NCBI GenBank assembly: GCA_030637775.1
Contig: DAOWFY010000123.1
Location: 1-12,935 of the forward strand
Reading direction: 5' to 3'
DNA length: 12,935 nucleotides
Source of the DNA: a bacterium
GTDB taxonomy: Bacteria > Ratteibacteria > UBA8468
In this document: positions 12,685 to 12,935 of the stretch, piece by piece
Layout: each line of letters begins with the position of its first letter
How positions within the stretch are numbered: position 1 is the stretch's first letter
Notes under the pieces: generated by a model
Databases searched by the model: none
What the model was told of the DNA's origin: nothing
Seen by the model: only the letters and a program-made list of their open reading frames with translations
Position numbers and translations under genes: made by a program

Positions 12685-12935
12685 TCATCCTAATTTCAGC
12701 ACAATGACTGTATTAATGGGGTCAGGTGCTTTTTTGGGTAAGTTTCTAATAAAAAGCCGGTCATTTCTCTGGAGAACAGAGACCTTTTCCTTGCTCGCCA
12801 AAAGATAACCTGATTTTATCTTGTTCTTCACTCCGTCAAGACAAATCTCTTCCCCTGGCCAGCGGAAGGTATGCAGATAGACCTTATCATTCTTTGCTGT
12901 GGTTAAACCAACCATACCTCCACCGAAGGAAGCTC
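12685..12935 (-). CDS. Alpha-L-fucosidase (GH29-like), C-terminal end only
   Basis: The frame is open from the window's right edge to TGA at 12687-12685, giving the last 83 residues of a larger protein whose start lies outside. ASFGGGMVGLTTAKNDKVYL then HTFRWPGEEICLDGVKNKIK (with SGYLLASKEKV following) and the final LPKKAPDPINTVIVLKLG match the C-terminal beta-sandwich of GH29 alpha-L-fucosidases, in which YLHvFdWP and LPxkAPDPxdTVIvLel are recurrent. The catalytic domain is not visible, so the activity is inferred. It would release L-fucose from glycans, feeding the isomerase and kinase encoded downstream. The next gene starts seven bases after its stop, so co-transcription is very likely. 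Confidence 0.82.
   Translation of the reverse strand, partial: ASFGGGMVGLTTAKNDKVYLHTFRWPGEEICLDGVKNKIKSGYLLASKEKVSVLQRNDRLFIRNLPKKAPDPINTVIVLKLG

Noticed and set aside
12717-12735. GGGGTCAGGTGC-like sequence resembling the arm of the MITE at 3676
   Set aside because: It is the coding sequence for the KKAPDPINT segment of the alpha-fucosidase C-terminus, which is conserved in the family, and no second arm lies nearby.

Overview
The window reads as accessory-rich chromosome from an uncultured, moderately low-GC bacterium. The best phylogenetic clue is a set of prepilin-like proteins with FTLLEL N-termini, one of which ends in an H-X9-DG motif. These are abundant in the PVC superphylum and neighbouring candidate phyla (Omnitrophica, Lentisphaerae and relatives). 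Assignment to such a lineage is an inference. No rRNA, tRNA or CRISPR array was seen.

Left part (1-3628, all minus strand). Reading in the direction of transcription there is a small three-segment membrane protein (3628-3170), a prepilin fused to a LamG-type lectin fold (3109-2291), a two-gene remnant of a toxin/DUF2283 module (2271-1946), an H-X9-DG prepilin (1926-1351), a GspG-like pseudopilin (1174-593) and a PilX-like protein that runs off the left edge (540-1). The gaps carry short hairpin repeats with different stems but a shared tail.

Middle (3629-6486). This is a mobile-element scar. The gene before the membrane protein was an ECF-type sigma factor, of which only the region-4 helix-turn-helix survives (3812-3905, minus). 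Its 3' end is cut by a 136-bp element with 27-bp perfect terminal inverted repeats, and its 5' end by a complete IS66-like element (3906-6305) with 22-bp perfect terminal inverted repeats. That element carries a DUF6788-like gene, an intact IS66 transposase and an 86-residue accessory gene. The rest of the sigma gene is not found on the far side, so a deletion or rearrangement followed. An unexplained long inverted repeat (6333-6425) lies just outside the IS.

Right part (6487-12935). This is an L-fucose utilisation cluster on the minus strand: the C-terminus of a GH29-type alpha-L-fucosidase, a URO-D-superfamily protein, L-fucose isomerase, a Nif3-like protein, and a RhaB-type sugar kinase. 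Together they suggest release of fucose from a glycan, isomerisation to L-fuculose and phosphorylation; no aldolase is seen here. Between nif3 and the kinase, on the plus strand, sits one gene encoding both halves of the MntA-HepT toxin-antitoxin system in a single polypeptide, with its own strong promoter. It is probably a later insertion that split the fucose cluster.
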